A DNA stretch of 64,000 bases from Xaviernesmea rhizosphaerae (GTDB taxonomy: Bacteria; Pseudomonadota; Alphaproteobacteria; Rhizobiales; Rhizobiaceae), in contig NZ_MKIO01000041.1 in the NCBI RefSeq assembly GCF_001938945.1, positions 143,556 through 207,555 on the forward strand. The letters run 5' to 3'. How positions within the stretch are numbered: position 1 is the first letter of the stretch; the number at the start of each line of letters is the position of its first letter. The position numbers were made by a program, and so were the translations under genes. Shown piece by piece: positions 63,328-64,000 of this stretch. Under the pieces are notes generated by a model. That model saw nothing but the letters and a program-made list of their open reading frames with translations. It ran no database searches and was not told where the DNA came from.

Positions 63328-63400
63328 AAATGGCAATTTCTGCGCTTCCGGTGCTCACGTACGAAAGTACGCTGCGCTCCGGTTCTCGAAATCACCATTT
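63328..63400. repeat. Long imperfect palindrome (possible dispersed intergenic repeat)
   Basis: A 73-nt imperfect inverted repeat is centred on CGTAC-GAAA-GTACG (63358-63371). Matching outer segments are CCGG (63348-63351 and 63379-63382), AATTTC/GAAAT (63335-63340 and 63388-63392) and AAATGG/CCATTT (63328-63333 and 63395-63400). It lies between the receptor and the binding-protein gene. Its shape resembles REP-like intergenic elements, and it could also work as an attenuator. Confidence 0.6.
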
Positions 63401-63519
63401 TCGTCAGACCAACAGCAATTCTTGAACAGACTGCGACGCGCTGAAAACAATACGCCGGAGCGTCGTCCCGCTGCAGTCGGGCCGGCGCTCCGGCCATGCC
63501 AATGCAAAAGGTAACCCCC

Positions 63520-64000
63520 ATGCGTTTCTGCCTTCTCCTTCTGGCTCTTCTCCTTCCGGTCCCCCTGGCGCAGGCCGCCTGCGAGGGGCGCGAGATAAGC
63601 CAGGGGCTGCAGGAAGGTCCTGTGTGCATTCCGCAGGCGCCAAAACGCATCGTCACGCTCGACCCACTGATCACGCTCGGCTTCCTGATCGAAATGGGCG
63701 CGCCCGTCGTCGGCACGCCCTATATGGCGATCCAGGACGAGACCGTGCTGAAGACGGTCAAGGAACAGGGCATGGCGGACCTCGGCAATCCCAAGGAGCC
63801 GAGCCTGGAACGGGTGGCGGCGCTGAAGCCGGATCTGATCATCGGCTCGGCCGAGGTGCATGGCCAGATCTACGCGCAGGCATCGCGCATCGCGCCCACC
63901 CTGCTGTTCAAACATATGGACTGGAAGGCCTATCAGGCTCTGCTGGCCGAGGTGACCAATCGGCAGGAGATCGCCGGGAAACAGCGCGCCGCCTATGAGC
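63520..64000 (+). CDS. Iron-siderophore ABC transporter substrate-binding protein (FecB/FhuD-like), 3' end missing
   Basis: The frame runs off the window; 160 residues are visible. It starts with a signal peptide (MRFCLLLLALLLPVPLAQAA). The mature part has the class III binding-protein pattern: PKRIVTLDPLITLGFLIEMG, then VGTPY, then ERVAALKPDLIIGSAEVHG. These proteins carry ferric siderophores from the receptor across the periplasm to a FecCD-type permease, presumably encoded further right. AAAAGG (63506-63511) lies 8 nt before ATG 63520, which is preferred over in-frame ATGs at 63496 and 63502. Confidence 0.88.
   Translation, partial: MRFCLLLLALLLPVPLAQAACEGREISQGLQEGPVCIPQAPKRIVTLDPLITLGFLIEMGAPVVGTPYMAIQDETVLKTVKEQGMADLGNPKEPSLERVAALKPDLIIGSAEVHGQIYAQASRIAPTLLFKHMDWKAYQALLAEVTNRQEIAGKQRAAYE

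Noticed and set aside
61201..63336. Minus-strand frame of 711 codons opposite the TonB receptor
   Set aside because: The receptor's plug and barrel motifs and signal peptide are clear on the plus strand; the antisense frame has none.

Overview
This is high-GC DNA from an alphaproteobacterium, most likely a member of the Rhizobiales (Rhizobium/Agrobacterium group). The basis is the many Ugp- and Pot-type ABC transporters, the codon use, an operator of the rhizobial RirA (IRO) type, and a siderophore locus built like the fabrubactin locus of Agrobacterium fabrum. I saw no rRNA, tRNA, CRISPR array, integrase or insertion sequence. Most other long open frames are antisense shadows of real genes.

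Layout. (1) 1-3088, plus strand: end of a sugar ABC transporter operon (permease, DUF5060/DUF4038-type glycosidase, UgpC-type ATPase). (2) 8695-3372, minus strand: a second Ugp-like ABC operon (ATPase, two permeases, binding protein) ending in a CehA/McbA-type PHP metallohydrolase; a TetR regulator is divergent from it. (3) 9012-11052, plus: TetR regulator, GNAT acetyltransferase, pyrimidine 5'-nucleotidase-like HAD protein. (4) 11193-20752: a GntR/FCD regulator divergent from a nine-gene catabolic and uptake operon (DUF1185 protein, alpha/beta hydrolase, flavin reductase, luciferase-like monooxygenase, aldehyde dehydrogenase, PotFGHI-like transporter). Its substrate is unknown. (5) 20873-60571: a hybrid NRPS/PKS siderophore locus in two divergent arms. 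(6) 60835-64000: a TonB-dependent receptor and the start of an iron-siderophore binding protein.

How the siderophore genes fit together. The minus arm reads FAAL-ACP, KS-AT-KR*-ACP, MupA/Atu3671-type FMN monooxygenase, C-A-PCP-C-A-PCP, phosphopantetheinyl transferase. The plus arm reads C-A-PCP-reductase, SAM methyltransferase, class III aminotransferase, MbtH, a 196-aa unknown, a 191-aa protein with an HxxxC motif, KS-AT-KR*-ACP, C-A-PCP-C-A-PCP-E, C-PCP, type II thioesterase, FhuF-like ferric reductase. The reductase module, aminotransferase, methyltransferase and proposed tyrosine hydroxylase together match the steps expected for the Dmaq catechol end group of fabrubactins and anachelins. 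Both KR domains look degenerate, which would leave beta-keto groups as substrates for the Favorskii-like chemistry proposed for the fabrubactin FMN monooxygenase. The FAAL suggests a fatty-acyl cap. One TGA-N9-TCA operator sits between the two arms and overlaps divergent promoters, so iron repression of the whole locus is likely.

Most worth a second look: the 191-aa HxxxC protein (44425-45000) as a candidate heme-dependent L-tyrosine hydroxylase, the 196-aa orphan beside it, the A-less C-PCP protein, and the flavin reductase with a Nudix-like tail in the catabolic operon.
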